NCBI GenBank assembly: GCA_902547925.1
Contig: CACCQD010000008.1
Span: forward strand, 1-64,000
Reading direction: 5' to 3'
Length of the DNA: 64,000 nucleotides
DNA from: an uncultured SAR116 cluster alpha proteobacterium
GTDB lineage: Bacteria > Pseudomonadota > Alphaproteobacteria > Puniceispirillales > Puniceispirillaceae
Under the pieces are notes generated by a model that ran no database searches, had not been told where the DNA came from, and worked only from the letters and a program-made list of their open reading frames with translations. The position numbers and the translations under genes were made by a program. Below are positions 25,724-34,657 of the stretch, piece after piece (within the stretch, counting starts at the first letter, position 1; every line of letters starts with the position of its first letter).

Positions 25724-25791
25724 CATGTTGAAAAATTGCTCATGTTGAAGAATCGCTCATGTTAGACAATTGCCCATGTTAGATAATTGCC
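25724..25791 (+). repeat. Four 17-bp tandem repeats carrying the rlpA start codon
   Basis: Units begin CATGTT and end AATTGCC or close variants, at 25724, 25741, 25758 and 25775, exactly 17 bp apart. Each contains an ATG. The first three open only mini-frames of seven codons (MLKNCSC, MLKNRSC, MLDNCPC); the last ATG (25776) starts rlpA. There is no Shine-Dalgarno sequence inside the array. Confidence 0.85.
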
Positions 25792-26762
25792 AATTCCGTC
25801 ACCTGAAGCTTGCTCTTCTTCTGTTGCTTCTTGCCGGTTGCTCGACAGCGGAATTGACTGTTGATCTGATCAAGAAGTCTAAAAAACGCGCTCAGGAGGT
25901 CGAGATAGCAAAGGCCGTTGAGGAGGGAGCGATCACCGCAAACCCAGCCTACAAGATTGGCAATCCCTATCAGGTTGGCGGAGTGTGGTATTATCCGGAG
26001 CGTGATTTGGCGTATGACGAAACCGGAATCGGCTCTTGGTATGGCGATGAATTTGCCGGTAGGTTGACGGCCAATGGCGAGATTTTTGATCCCGATATGG
26101 TTACGGCAGCCCACAAGACACTGCCCATGCCCAGTGTCGTTAGAGTGACGAACCTCGACAATGGCAAATCACTGGTTGTCCGGATTAATGACCGTGGGCC
26201 ATTTGTTGCTGGCAGGATCATCGACCTGTCGCGTGAGGCGGCGCGCTTGATCGGCTACCGCGATCAGGGGATCGCCCGGGTGCGGGTGCAGGTGTTGGCG
26301 GAACAAACACTGCGTTTGGAAAAGCTGGCAAAGAACGGCAATTTCATAGAGATTATCGGCGATGTAACTGCCATGCCGACAGTTGCTGCGGTTGAACAGC
26401 CCGAGGTCAGCATGAAAGCCAAATCCTCATCCGGCAAAACAGTTGATTCTGACGTTGGGAATGACAACGTTTCAGCGCTCGAATTACTGGCACGCTCGCG
26501 GGTTGGTGAGGTAATAACAGTCGCACCAATAGAGACTCAGATATGGGTTCAAGTGGGTGCCTTCTTTGCCGAGCACAACGCCTCGAATGTTCTTACCAAA
26601 GTGGAGGGTGTCGGGGCGGGTCAGGTGTCACCGGTTGATGTTTCAGGCCAGACACTACATCGTGTGCGCATTGGTCCTTTAAACTCGGTTGAAGCGGCTG
26701 ACAGGGCGCTTGACGGTGTTATCGGCCTTGGCTTCAGTGGGGCTCGGATTGTTGTCGATTGA
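25776..26762 (+). CDS. rlpA: RlpA-like septal ring lytic transglycosylase lipoprotein
   Basis: A 328-residue lipoprotein acting on denuded glycan strands. Lipobox LLLAGC near residue 22. Then a double-psi beta-barrel (about 85-165) with [17 protein letters not shown], the [10 protein letters not shown] segment and RINDRGPF, whose Asp is the expected catalytic acid. A SPOR domain closes the protein ([18 protein letters not shown] onward). The ATG at 25776 lies in the fourth copy of the tandem repeat; a TTG two codons earlier is the alternative. Confidence 0.88.
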   Translation: MLDNCQFRHLKLALLLLLLAGCSTAELTVDLIKKSKKRAQEVEIAKAVEEGAITANPAYKIGNPYQVGGVWYYPERDLAYDETGIGSWYGDEFAGRLTANGEIFDPDMVTAAHKTLPMPSVVRVTNLDNGKSLVVRINDRGPFVAGRIIDLSREAARLIGYRDQGIARVRVQVLAEQTLRLEKLAKNGNFIEIIGDVTAMPTVAAVEQPEVSMKAKSSSGKTVDSDVGNDNVSALELLARSRVGEVITVAPIETQIWVQVGAFFAEHNASNVLTKVEGVGAGQVSPVDVSGQTLHRVRIGPLNSVEAADRALDGVIGLGFSGARIVVD

Positions 26763-26973
26763 GCTGATGCCGCCGAATGTGTCGGTTAGCAACGGATTAG
26801 GTCATTTTTATGCCGTCTTTTCGTGCTAGCAAGCGATCAACCCGGATATCTTGAGATGGCTGGCAGATTGGAGTTGGCCGCGTCATGATGGGGACATGGA
26901 CGATGGTAGGATAGTGACGCCAAGAGAGAGTGACTATTATCCTGCGACCTTTATAGAATTTGAGAGTGGATAG

Positions 26974-28179
26974 ATGAAAAATCATATTAAAGCCCGGATA
27001 TCAACTCTTGGCTATGCGCTGCGGAACATAGGTCTGGCGCTTGCCATCCTGTTGCTTAGTGGGGAGCCTGTGCAGGCCGTTGAAATTGACAGCTCGGCAG
27101 AGTTTGCTTTTATCACTGATTATGCCTCGGGAAAGGTTTTGATGGCGAAAGACGCTGATATGCCGATGAAGCCTGCGTCCATGGCGAAGATCATGACTGT
27201 GTTCATTACCTTTCAGCGGATCAAAGAGGGTGGTCTGTCGCTTGATGATACGTTTCTTGTCTCCGAGAAAGCGTGGCGCAAGGGCGGTTCCAAGACATTC
27301 ATTGAAGTGGGCAAACAGGTTACGGTCAGTGACCTGCTGCATGGGGTTATCGTGCAATCGGGAAATGATGCAGCGATTGCACTTGCCGAGGGTATCTCTG
27401 GTACCGAGGATGGGTTTGCCGAGGAAATGAATTTCACTGCCAGGAAGCTCGGCATGCTGAACTCCGTGTTCAAGAATGCAACCGGCTGGCCGCATCCCGA
27501 CCAAACCACAACCGCGCGCGATCTCAACATTCTGGCGACGGCGATGATCCGCGAATTTCCTGCTGATGAATATCCGCTTCTCTATCCGATGTTTGCCAAG
27601 AAAGAATTCACCTTTAACGGCATCAAGCAGGGCAATCGCAACCCATTGGTCTATGGCACGGAAGGGGCTGATGGACTGAAAACCGGCCATACTGAGGAGT
27701 CTGGCTATGGTCTTGTCGGCTCGGCGCAGCGGCGCGACCAGCGTGTGATCATGGTGCTGAACGGCATGACCAGCAAGAAACAACGCTCATCCGAATCCCA
27801 GCGGTTGGTGGATCTGATCTTCCGCGAATATAGGCATTACCTACTCTATGAGGCCGGTGAGGTTGTTGACCGGGCGAATGTCTGGCTTGGTGAGGATGCG
27901 CATGTTGATTTGGTGTTGAGGGACAGGCTTGATCTGGTTATCACGCGCGCTGAACGCCGCAAGATGAAGGTAACCCTGCAATGGCTTGACCCCTTACCGG
28001 CCCCCCTGGTCAAGGGAGATTTAGTTGGCAAGCTGGTTCTTGATCTCCCCGGCAAAAGCAACAGCTATGAGCTGCTTGTTGGCAAATCTGTCGAGGAGCT
28101 GGGACTTTTTGATCGCATTGGTGCGGCGCTGAAATATTTGATCTTCGGTGCGGGCGCCGACGTGTTGGCCAACAGCTAG
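26974..28179 (+). CDS. D-alanyl-D-alanine carboxypeptidase (PBP5/6 type, S11)
   Basis: A 401-residue low-molecular-weight penicillin-binding protein that trims the terminal D-Ala of peptidoglycan stem peptides. Signal peptide up to about residue 36 (LLLSGEPVQAVE). Active-site motifs: SMAK (Ser69, Lys72), SGN at 129-131 and KTG at 236-238. A C-terminal beta domain follows (residues 290-375), and the last 25 residues can form the amphipathic membrane anchor (LGLFDRIGAALKYLIFGAG). The gap before it has no clear terminator. Close neighbours tmk and holB follow in the same direction, the usual alphaproteobacterial order. Confidence 0.92.
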   Translation: MKNHIKARISTLGYALRNIGLALAILLLSGEPVQAVEIDSSAEFAFITDYASGKVLMAKDADMPMKPASMAKIMTVFITFQRIKEGGLSLDDTFLVSEKAWRKGGSKTFIEVGKQVTVSDLLHGVIVQSGNDAAIALAEGISGTEDGFAEEMNFTARKLGMLNSVFKNATGWPHPDQTTTARDLNILATAMIREFPADEYPLLYPMFAKKEFTFNGIKQGNRNPLVYGTEGADGLKTGHTEESGYGLVGSAQRRDQRVIMVLNGMTSKKQRSSESQRLVDLIFREYRHYLLYEAGEVVDRANVWLGEDAHVDLVLRDRLDLVITRAERRKMKVTLQWLDPLPAPLVKGDLVGKLVLDLPGKSNSYELLVGKSVEELGLFDRIGAALKYLIFGAGADVLANS

Positions 28180-28188
28180 GCATTGGTG

Positions 28189-28836
28189 ATGGCGGATAGG
28201 CGGGGATACTTCATTTCCTTCGAGGGTGGCGAGGGCAGTGGCAAGACAACACAGATACGCCTTCTCGTTGACTGGATTGAGCAGGTGGCACCACAGTGGC
28301 GGCCGCTGACAACGCGTGAGCCGGGTGGCACAGACGCTGCTGAGGACATTCGCACACTTCTGGTGACTGGCGCGGCCGATAAATGGCGCCCGGCCACCGA
28401 GGCCATGCTGATGTCGGCCTCGCGTCACGAACATGTGGAAAATGTAATCCGGCCGGCGCTTGCTGCGGGCCGCATTGTGATCAGTGACCGGTATAATGAC
28501 TCGACAGCTGTCTATCAGGGGTTGGTTGGCGGCGTTGACAGCGCTTCTATCGCCGCTCTGCATCATCTTGCCTGCAACGGGCTTGTTCCTGATATCACGT
28601 TTCTACTTGATATGGACGAGGATGAGGGGCTTGGCCGCGCAGGTGACCGTGGTGGAGATGAAACCCGGTTTGAAAGCAAGGGACAATCTTTTCATGCGGC
28701 GGTGCGCCGGGGGTTTCTTGATCAGGCGGCAGGCGCGCCTGATCGCTTTGTCGTTTTGAATGCCGCAGCCCCAATTGAGGAAATCGCAGCCAAAATTCAA
28801 AGCATCTTCAACCAGCGTCTTGCAATTTGCGGGTGA
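28189..28836 (+). CDS. tmk: Thymidylate kinase
   Basis: A 215-residue enzyme phosphorylating dTMP to dTDP with ATP. P-loop FEGGEGSGKTT (near residue 11), the TREPGGT dTMP-binding loop, the ISDRYNDSTAVYQG motif with the DR(Y) signature, and a lid region with RAGDRGGDETRFE. The ATG at 28189 was preferred over GTG/TTG codons just before it; no clear ribosome-binding site. The stop overlaps the start zone of holB. Confidence 0.93.
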   Translation: MADRRGYFISFEGGEGSGKTTQIRLLVDWIEQVAPQWRPLTTREPGGTDAAEDIRTLLVTGAADKWRPATEAMLMSASRHEHVENVIRPALAAGRIVISDRYNDSTAVYQGLVGGVDSASIAALHHLACNGLVPDITFLLDMDEDEGLGRAGDRGGDETRFESKGQSFHAAVRRGFLDQAAGAPDRFVVLNAAAPIEEIAAKIQSIFNQRLAICG

Positions 28837-28847
28837 GGGCGGCTTTC

Positions 28848-29918
28848 ATGCAGGATCAGTTATCGTCAAACGAGTCGCCCCTTCCCTCCATCACTGGCCA
28901 TTCCGGGTTCCAACAGGACCTTGTTGCCGCCATTGGACAGGGGCGCATGCACCATGCGTGGTTGCTCACCGGGCCACTTGGCATTGGCAAGGCGCAGCTG
29001 GCATTGCGGGCGGCGGCGTGGCTACTGGCTGAAAAAAACGACGATCCTCTCTTTGCCAAAATGTCTTCAGGCTTTGAGATTGACCCAGCCGATCCTGGCG
29101 TGAAGCTTGTGCTGAATGGCGCACATCCCGATCTCAAAATCTTGGCGCCGCTCGAGGAGGATAATAAATCCGGTCAAATCAAGATTGATCAGATAAGGGC
29201 GCTACTGCCCTTTATGATGCATAAACCCGGACGTGGCGGCTGGCGTGTTGCAATCATAGACTCAATGGATGTAGTAAATCCTAATGGGGCCAATGCGTTA
29301 CTGAAACTTCTTGAGGAACCACCTGAAAAAACGGTGCTGTTTCTGATCGCGTCACGCCCGGGGCAATTGCCGCCAACAATCCGCTCGCGGTGCCGTGTCG
29401 CCCGGATGTCGGCCCTCGATCAGGATAACAGTGCTGCGGTGATTGCCAGCATTTGCCCAGACGCCGATGCCAGCCAGCGAGAATTGTTGACAATCCTTGG
29501 CGAGGGTGCACCGGGCCGCGCGATAATGATGGCCGAAAGTGGTGCCGCTGACTGTTATCAGGCGTCCTGTGCGCTGCTGGCTGAGGATCGGCTGGACCGA
29601 GTGGCGCTTGCCACAATCTGCGGCAAATGGGGCAAGGGTGGTGCGGCTGGTAAGAACAGTCGTCAGGGCGCGATCATGCTGCTTGAGCGTTTGTTGCGTC
29701 TTTGCGCGCTTGCCGCATCCGGCGTCAGTCTGCCGTCCTGCTGCCAATTTGAGGAACGGGTGATTGCTGTGCTTTGCCAGCGCCATGCCGCGGGCAGGCT
29801 GGCAGAGATGCAAAGCGACTTCAGTCAGAAAGCGGCACAGGCAGATGTGCTGTATCTTGATTTTGCCCAGTTTCTCACGCGTCAATTGACGGCTTTTCAT
29901 CGGAAATCCTTGCCCTGA
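28848..29918 (+). CDS. holB: DNA polymerase III subunit delta'
   Basis: A 356-residue clamp-loader subunit. AAA+ marks: a modified P-loop GPLGIGKAQLA, the IIDSMDVVNPNGANALLKLLEEP segment (read as IIDSMDVVNP and NALLKLLEEPP) and a sensor/arginine-finger region PTIRSRCR. The ATG at 28848 has GAGGGCGG upstream and lies 12 bp after the tmk stop; earlier TTG/GTG codons are less likely. The zinc cysteines of E. coli delta' are absent, as in many alphaproteobacteria. Confidence 0.88.
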   Translation: MQDQLSSNESPLPSITGHSGFQQDLVAAIGQGRMHHAWLLTGPLGIGKAQLALRAAAWLLAEKNDDPLFAKMSSGFEIDPADPGVKLVLNGAHPDLKILAPLEEDNKSGQIKIDQIRALLPFMMHKPGRGGWRVAIIDSMDVVNPNGANALLKLLEEPPEKTVLFLIASRPGQLPPTIRSRCRVARMSALDQDNSAAVIASICPDADASQRELLTILGEGAPGRAIMMAESGAADCYQASCALLAEDRLDRVALATICGKWGKGGAAGKNSRQGAIMLLERLLRLCALAASGVSLPSCCQFEERVIAVLCQRHAAGRLAEMQSDFSQKAAQADVLYLDFAQFLTRQLTAFHRKSLP

Positions 29919-29999
29919 ACAGGTGATGATTGTAGACCCTGTGTAGACGGTCATCTTCCGTTTCCCATTCGTCTTTTGCGTGAAAGCCAGAATAAGCTG

Positions 30000-31559
30000 A
30001 TGACCAGCCAATCGAAACCGAAATATTACCTGACAACGCCGATTTACTATGTCAACGACAAGCCGCACATTGGTCATGCCTACACGACGTTGGCATGTGA
30101 TTTTCTGGCGCGGTTCAAACGTCTTGATGGCTATGATGTCTGTTTCCTGACCGGCACTGATGAACACGGGCAGAAGGTCGAGAAGGCCGCCCTTGATACC
30201 GGTGTCTCACCACAGGATTTTACCGATAGTGTCAGCCAGAATTTTCGTGATCTCACCGTCAATTTAAATTTCTCCAATGATGACTTTATCCGGACCACCG
30301 AAAGCCGCCACAAAGCGGCCTGCCAGGCATTATGGGATTTGCTGCGTGACCGCGGGCATATCACCCTCGGCAGCTATTCCGGTTGGTATGCCACGCGTGA
30401 TGAGGCCTTTTACACCGAGAGCGAGTTGGTAGATGGCATGGCTCCAACAGGCGCGCCTTTAGAATGGGTCGAGGAGCCCTCCTACTTCTTCAATCTGTCA
30501 CACTGGCAGGACAAGCTACTCGCTTTTTATGAGGCGCATCCAGATTTTGTTGGGCCTGACTCCCGCTTTAATGAAGTTAAGAGCTTTGTTGCAGGTGGGT
30601 TGCGGGATCTCTCGGTCAGCCGTGCCAGCTTCAAATGGGGTGTCCCAGTACCCAACGATGATGATCACGTGATGTATGTCTGGCTTGACGCGCTGACCAA
30701 CTACATCACTGCTACCGGTTGGCCGATCGATGGCGATTTTGGCGATGCGGAAAAATACTTTCAGCTCTGGCCCGCTGATCTGCATATGGTCGGCAAGGAT
30801 ATCCTGCGCTTTCACGCCGTCTATTGGCCTGCCTTTTTGATGGCGGCGGATTTACCGTTGCCAAAGCGTGTTTTTGCCCATGGCTGGTGGACCAATGAGG
30901 GGCAGAAAATCTCCAAATCGCTCGGCAATGCCATTGATCCGTTGGCACTGGCTGACCAATATGGCCTTGATCAGATGCGTTATTTTCTGATGCGCGAGGT
31001 GCCGTTCGGCAAGGATGGTGACTACTCCACACAGGCGATGATCAATCGGATGAATAGCGATCTGGCCAATGATCTTGGCAATCTCTCGCAGCGTGTTCTG
31101 TCGATGGTTTTCAAGAATTGCGACGGGGTGATGCCAGCCTTTCCCGAGAGCCCAACTGCCGAAGATAAGGCGCTCATCGCCGCAGCGGATGCCTTATTGC
31201 CAGCAGTGCGTGAACAGATGGACAGGCAGGGTTTTCACGAGGCGTTGCGCCTGATCTGGCAGGTTATTGCCGACGCCAATCGCTATGTTGACGCCGCCGC
31301 ACCCTGGGCTCTTAAAAAGACTGATCCGCCGCGCATGGCTGAGGTGCTGGCAGTGCTTGCAGAAATCATCCGCCAAGTGGGCATTTTGGTGCAGCCGCTG
31401 ATGCCGGATTCTGCAGAGAAAATGCTCGATCAACTTGGTGTTGCCGCTGACCAGCGCAATTTTGCGCAGATCGGTGGTGCGACGCGGCTTGCCAACGGTC
31501 ATACCATCGCCAAGCCGGAGCCTGTTTTCCCCCGTTATATTGAGGAAGAGACAGTTTAA
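30000..31559 (+). CDS. metG: Methionyl-tRNA synthetase
   Basis: A 519-residue class I aminoacyl-tRNA synthetase. HIGH motif as PHIGHAY near residue 22, KMSKS motif as KISKSLGN. The connective peptide (SYSGWYATRDEAFYTESEL) lacks zinc-binding cysteines and there is no C-terminal tRNA-binding (Trbp) domain, so it is the shorter bacterial form. The ATG at 30000 was chosen; a TTG eight codons earlier would add a tail with no similarity. The stop overlaps the next start (TAATG). Confidence 0.94.
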   Translation: MTSQSKPKYYLTTPIYYVNDKPHIGHAYTTLACDFLARFKRLDGYDVCFLTGTDEHGQKVEKAALDTGVSPQDFTDSVSQNFRDLTVNLNFSNDDFIRTTESRHKAACQALWDLLRDRGHITLGSYSGWYATRDEAFYTESELVDGMAPTGAPLEWVEEPSYFFNLSHWQDKLLAFYEAHPDFVGPDSRFNEVKSFVAGGLRDLSVSRASFKWGVPVPNDDDHVMYVWLDALTNYITATGWPIDGDFGDAEKYFQLWPADLHMVGKDILRFHAVYWPAFLMAADLPLPKRVFAHGWWTNEGQKISKSLGNAIDPLALADQYGLDQMRYFLMREVPFGKDGDYSTQAMINRMNSDLANDLGNLSQRVLSMVFKNCDGVMPAFPESPTAEDKALIAAADALLPAVREQMDRQGFHEALRLIWQVIADANRYVDAAAPWALKKTDPPRMAEVLAVLAEIIRQVGILVQPLMPDSAEKMLDQLGVAADQRNFAQIGGATRLANGHTIAKPEPVFPRYIEEETV

Positions 31560-32356
31560 TGCAGCAGGTGGTGATTATCGACAGCCATGCGCATCTCGAT
31601 TACCCGCAGCTTGCCGCTGATTTGCCGGGGGTGTTGGCGCGGGCCGAGACTGCGGGTGTCAGGCAGATCATCTCGATTGGTGTCAAGCTAAGCACCAGCA
31701 ATGCGCCGCGTGAAATTGCCGAAGCCCATGACAATGTCTGGTTCAGCGTTGGCGTGCATCCGCATGAAGCGGCAAATGAGCCTCTTTCCTGTGACCGTGA
31801 TGCGTTTCTGGCGGCTGCCGACCATCCCAAATGCGTTGCCATTGGCGAAGCTGGGCTTGATTACTTCTATGATTATGCACCGCGCGAAAAACAAGCCGAG
31901 AGTTTCCGCGTGCAGATCGGTGTTGCGCGCCAGCTGGGGTTGCCAATCATTGTCCATGCGCGTGATGCTGATGAGGATATTGCCGCTATCATTGAAGATG
32001 AAATGACCAAATGTACATTTTCTGGCGTTCTACATTGTTTCAGCTCAGGCGCTACGTTGGCGCGCCGGGCGCTTGCCGTTGGCTTCTATATCAGCTTTTC
32101 CGGCATTCTAACCTTTAAAAAGGCCGAGAAAATCCGCGAGGTTGCCGGGTTTGCGCCGGTTGACCGGATTCTCGTTGAGACTGACGCGCCGTTTCTTGCG
32201 CCAATGCCGCATCGTGGAAAAACCAACGAGCCGGCCTTCACCGCACATACTTTGGCACGGCTGGCCGAGGTGAGGGGAATGTCAGTGGCCGAAATGGCGG
32301 CGCAGACAACGCAGAATACGCTCCGCCTGTTCTCCAGAATGGAGGGTGCCGGATGA
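31559..32356 (+). CDS. TatD family deoxyribonuclease
   Basis: A 265-residue TIM-barrel metal-dependent hydrolase. Metal ligands are where expected: DSHAHLDY (start), GEAGLDYFYD, IVHARDADED, LHCFSSG and VETDAPFLAPM. Family members are 3'-5' DNA exonucleases. Translationally coupled to metG upstream and overlapping the next gene by four bases (ATGA). Confidence 0.9.
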   Translation: MQQVVIIDSHAHLDYPQLAADLPGVLARAETAGVRQIISIGVKLSTSNAPREIAEAHDNVWFSVGVHPHEAANEPLSCDRDAFLAAADHPKCVAIGEAGLDYFYDYAPREKQAESFRVQIGVARQLGLPIIVHARDADEDIAAIIEDEMTKCTFSGVLHCFSSGATLARRALAVGFYISFSGILTFKKAEKIREVAGFAPVDRILVETDAPFLAPMPHRGKTNEPAFTAHTLARLAEVRGMSVAEMAAQTTQNTLRLFSRMEGAG

Positions 32357-33132
32357 AAGTGACGATGTTGGGATGTGGAACCTCAGTTGGTGTGCCAGCG
32401 CTTGGCAGAGCTGGCTGGGGTGCTTGTGATCCAGAGGATCCACGCAACCGGCGGCAACGGTGCGCTGTTCTGGTGCAGAGCGAGATGACAAACATTCTGG
32501 TTGATTCAGGGCCTGACATTCGCAATCAGCTTCTGCCGCTGAATCTGGAGCGGATTGATGCGCTTCTAATTACCCACACGCATTCTGATCATGTTGCCGG
32601 GCTGGATGATCTGCGCGCTTTTTTCTTTCCTGACCGTGTCGAGATTCCAGTTCACGCAACTGAGCGGCATGGACAAGACATCGTCACCCGATTTCCATAT
32701 CTGTTTGAGAAAAAGCCGGAGTCGCCAAGTTATTTTGTGCCGCCGATGGAAATGCGGGAGATTGCTGCTGGCCAGCAGCTCCAGATTGGCGATATCGCAA
32801 TCGACGTTCTGCATCAGGATCATGGCAACACATCGTCGCTCGGCTTTCTGTTCAATGGGTGTTTTGGCTATTCGACCGATGTCGTGGCGATGCCTGATGG
32901 TGTTTTTGATCGGCTCGCCAATGTTGATCTGTGGATCGTTGAGGCGTTGCGTGAGACGCCACATCAGAGCCATTCGCATTTCCAGCAGACTTTTGAGTGG
33001 ATTGAGCGCGTCAGGCCGGGACGGGCCGTTCTGACTCATCTTGGGCTGGACGCGGATTACGAAACACTGGCGGCAATCTGCCCAACCAACACCGAACCCG
33101 GCGTCGATGGATTGGTGTTTGAGCTGGAGTGA
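32353..33132 (+). CDS. Metallo-beta-lactamase fold hydrolase (PhnP-like)
   Basis: A 259-residue MBL-fold protein with the THTHSDHVAGLDDLR metal motif, CGTSVGVPALG at the N-terminus, HQDHGNTSSLGF, YSTDVVAMPD and a late LTHLGLDADY. It resembles PhnP-type cyclic phosphodiesterases, which are commonly found after tatD in alphaproteobacteria. The true substrate is unknown. Last gene of the run tmk-holB-metG-tatD. Confidence 0.85.
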   Translation: MKVTMLGCGTSVGVPALGRAGWGACDPEDPRNRRQRCAVLVQSEMTNILVDSGPDIRNQLLPLNLERIDALLITHTHSDHVAGLDDLRAFFFPDRVEIPVHATERHGQDIVTRFPYLFEKKPESPSYFVPPMEMREIAAGQQLQIGDIAIDVLHQDHGNTSSLGFLFNGCFGYSTDVVAMPDGVFDRLANVDLWIVEALRETPHQSHSHFQQTFEWIERVRPGRAVLTHLGLDADYETLAAICPTNTEPGVDGLVFELE

Positions 33133-33492
33133 TCTCAAACCAGCCATAAATTCCAACCCACATCCCCGCCATACGGCCCACAGTTTATACGCATAATATA
33201 CATTATGCGACAATTATTATTATATCCCCCTGGAACAATCTAGAACAAACGCCTGCCCGTGGATCGAGTGTGGGTGCTTGAGTGCGGGTGAGACTAACGC
33301 TGAAGCTAGCGCCGTACCTAGAAAGCACGGCGAATTTGCCCGTCCCGTCTTTATATGCTTGCCGGTCATGACTGGTTTGTTTCACCCTGACCTTACATTT
33401 GGCTTGTTGCCTTTCTGAGCGGATGGCAAAAATTCTTCCTTCATCACAGATTGAGGCTTCTGTCTGGGCGTTGGTTGCGGTATGGTTCGCCA
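33133..33492. other. Intergenic region between the MBL gene and the riboswitch
   Basis: 360 bp without a credible gene. It holds a perfect 8-bp inverted repeat, CGCATAAT-ATAC-ATTATGCG (33190-33209), followed by an AT stretch, possibly the terminator of the tmk operon. A GAGTGTGGGTG/GAGTGCGGGTG direct repeat is seen near 33268. The promoter of the thiamine operon must lie in the right part. Confidence 0.5.
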
Positions 33493-33580
33493 TTCCCTTG
33501 GGGTGTTTCGGTGCTGTGCGCTGAAGCTGAGAAAAACCCATTGAACCTGAACCAGGTCATGCTGGCGGAGGAAAGCGGAA
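33493..33580 (+). promoter_or_regulatory. TPP riboswitch (THI element)
   Basis: The conserved core is plain: GGGGTG, then GCTGAGA, ACCCATTGAACCTGA, ACCAGGTCATGCTGGCGGAGGAA (read in two parts: CCAGGTCATGCTGG and CGGAGGAA). This matches the thiamine pyrophosphate aptamer. It lies about 80 bp before thiB, so TPP should shut down the transporter operon. Confidence 0.92.
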
Positions 33581-33658
33581 ACAGACGGCGTTTCTTATGC
33601 GCTCCCTGACCCACTTCTTGCACCGCCCAATATGGCTAACGCTACATTGGAGTTGTTT

Positions 33659-34657
33659 ATGAACATCAAATCTCTGTTTTTTACTCTTGTGATGGTAGTT
33701 TGTGTGCCGGCATTTGCCTCGGCCAAACCCGTCCTGACTGTCTATACCTATGATTCCTTCGCCTCTGAATGGGGGCCGGGACCAGCAATTGAAAAGGCTT
33801 TTGAGGAAAATTGTGACTGTGATCTGCAATTCATTGCACTCGATTCCTCAATTGGTATTCTTGGCCGTGTTCAGCTTGAGGGCGCGTCCTCAAAGGCCGA
33901 CATTGTTCTGGGTCTTGATACCAATTTGATGGCGACAGCCAGAGAGACAGGCCTTTTTGCAGTGCATGGCACCAGCCTGGCAGGACGCACCGCATTACCA
34001 ACTTCGTTCGAGGATGACATCTTCGTACCGTTTGATTGGGGCCATTTCGCTTTTGTCTATGACAGCACCAAACTGGCCACGGTCCCCACATCCTTTGACG
34101 AGCTGCTTGCGGCGCCTGAGGATCTGCGCATTGTCATTCAAGATCCCCGCACAGCAACCCCGGGCCTTGGTCTGCTGCTCTGGATCAAATCTGTTTATGG
34201 CGATGATGCGCCAAAGGCATGGGCCGCCCTTTCCCCGAAAATTGTAACTGTGACAAAGGGGTGGTGGGATTCCTATTCGATGTTCCTTGAGGGTGAGGCC
34301 GATATGGTGCTCTCCTACTCAACCTCCCCGGCCTATCACATCGTCGCCGATAGAACCGATCAGTATAAGGCCGCCAGCTTTGCCGAGGGGCATTACATGC
34401 AGATCGAAGTGGCGGCGATGCTGAAAGGCGCCCCGCAGCCCGAGCTTGCTGGAAAATTCATGGATTTCATTCTTGAAGATGGTTTTCAGGCGGTGATTCC
34501 AACAACAAACTGGATGTATCCAGCTGGCAAGGCAGCGCTCCCTGATGCTTTTGATAGCCTGATTACGCCTGCAAAATCCCTTTTGTTTTCGCCTGATGAG
34601 GTAGCAACAAACAAAGCTGCCTGGGTCAATGAATGGCAAATGGCACTCACCCAATAG
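33659..34657 (+). CDS. thiB: Thiamine ABC transporter, substrate-binding protein
   Basis: A 332-residue periplasmic binding protein of the ThiB family. Signal peptide to about residue 23 (CVPAFASAK). VLTVYTYDSFASEWGPG, then DIVLGLDTNL, PFDWGHFAFVYD and TKGWWDSYSMFLEGEAD with the aromatic residues that stack on thiamine in known ThiB structures. The ATG at 33659 has GGAG upstream. Under the TPP riboswitch; first of thiBPQ. Confidence 0.93.
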   Translation: MNIKSLFFTLVMVVCVPAFASAKPVLTVYTYDSFASEWGPGPAIEKAFEENCDCDLQFIALDSSIGILGRVQLEGASSKADIVLGLDTNLMATARETGLFAVHGTSLAGRTALPTSFEDDIFVPFDWGHFAFVYDSTKLATVPTSFDELLAAPEDLRIVIQDPRTATPGLGLLLWIKSVYGDDAPKAWAALSPKIVTVTKGWWDSYSMFLEGEADMVLSYSTSPAYHIVADRTDQYKAASFAEGHYMQIEVAAMLKGAPQPELAGKFMDFILEDGFQAVIPTTNWMYPAGKAALPDAFDSLITPAKSLLFSPDEVATNKAAWVNEWQMALTQ

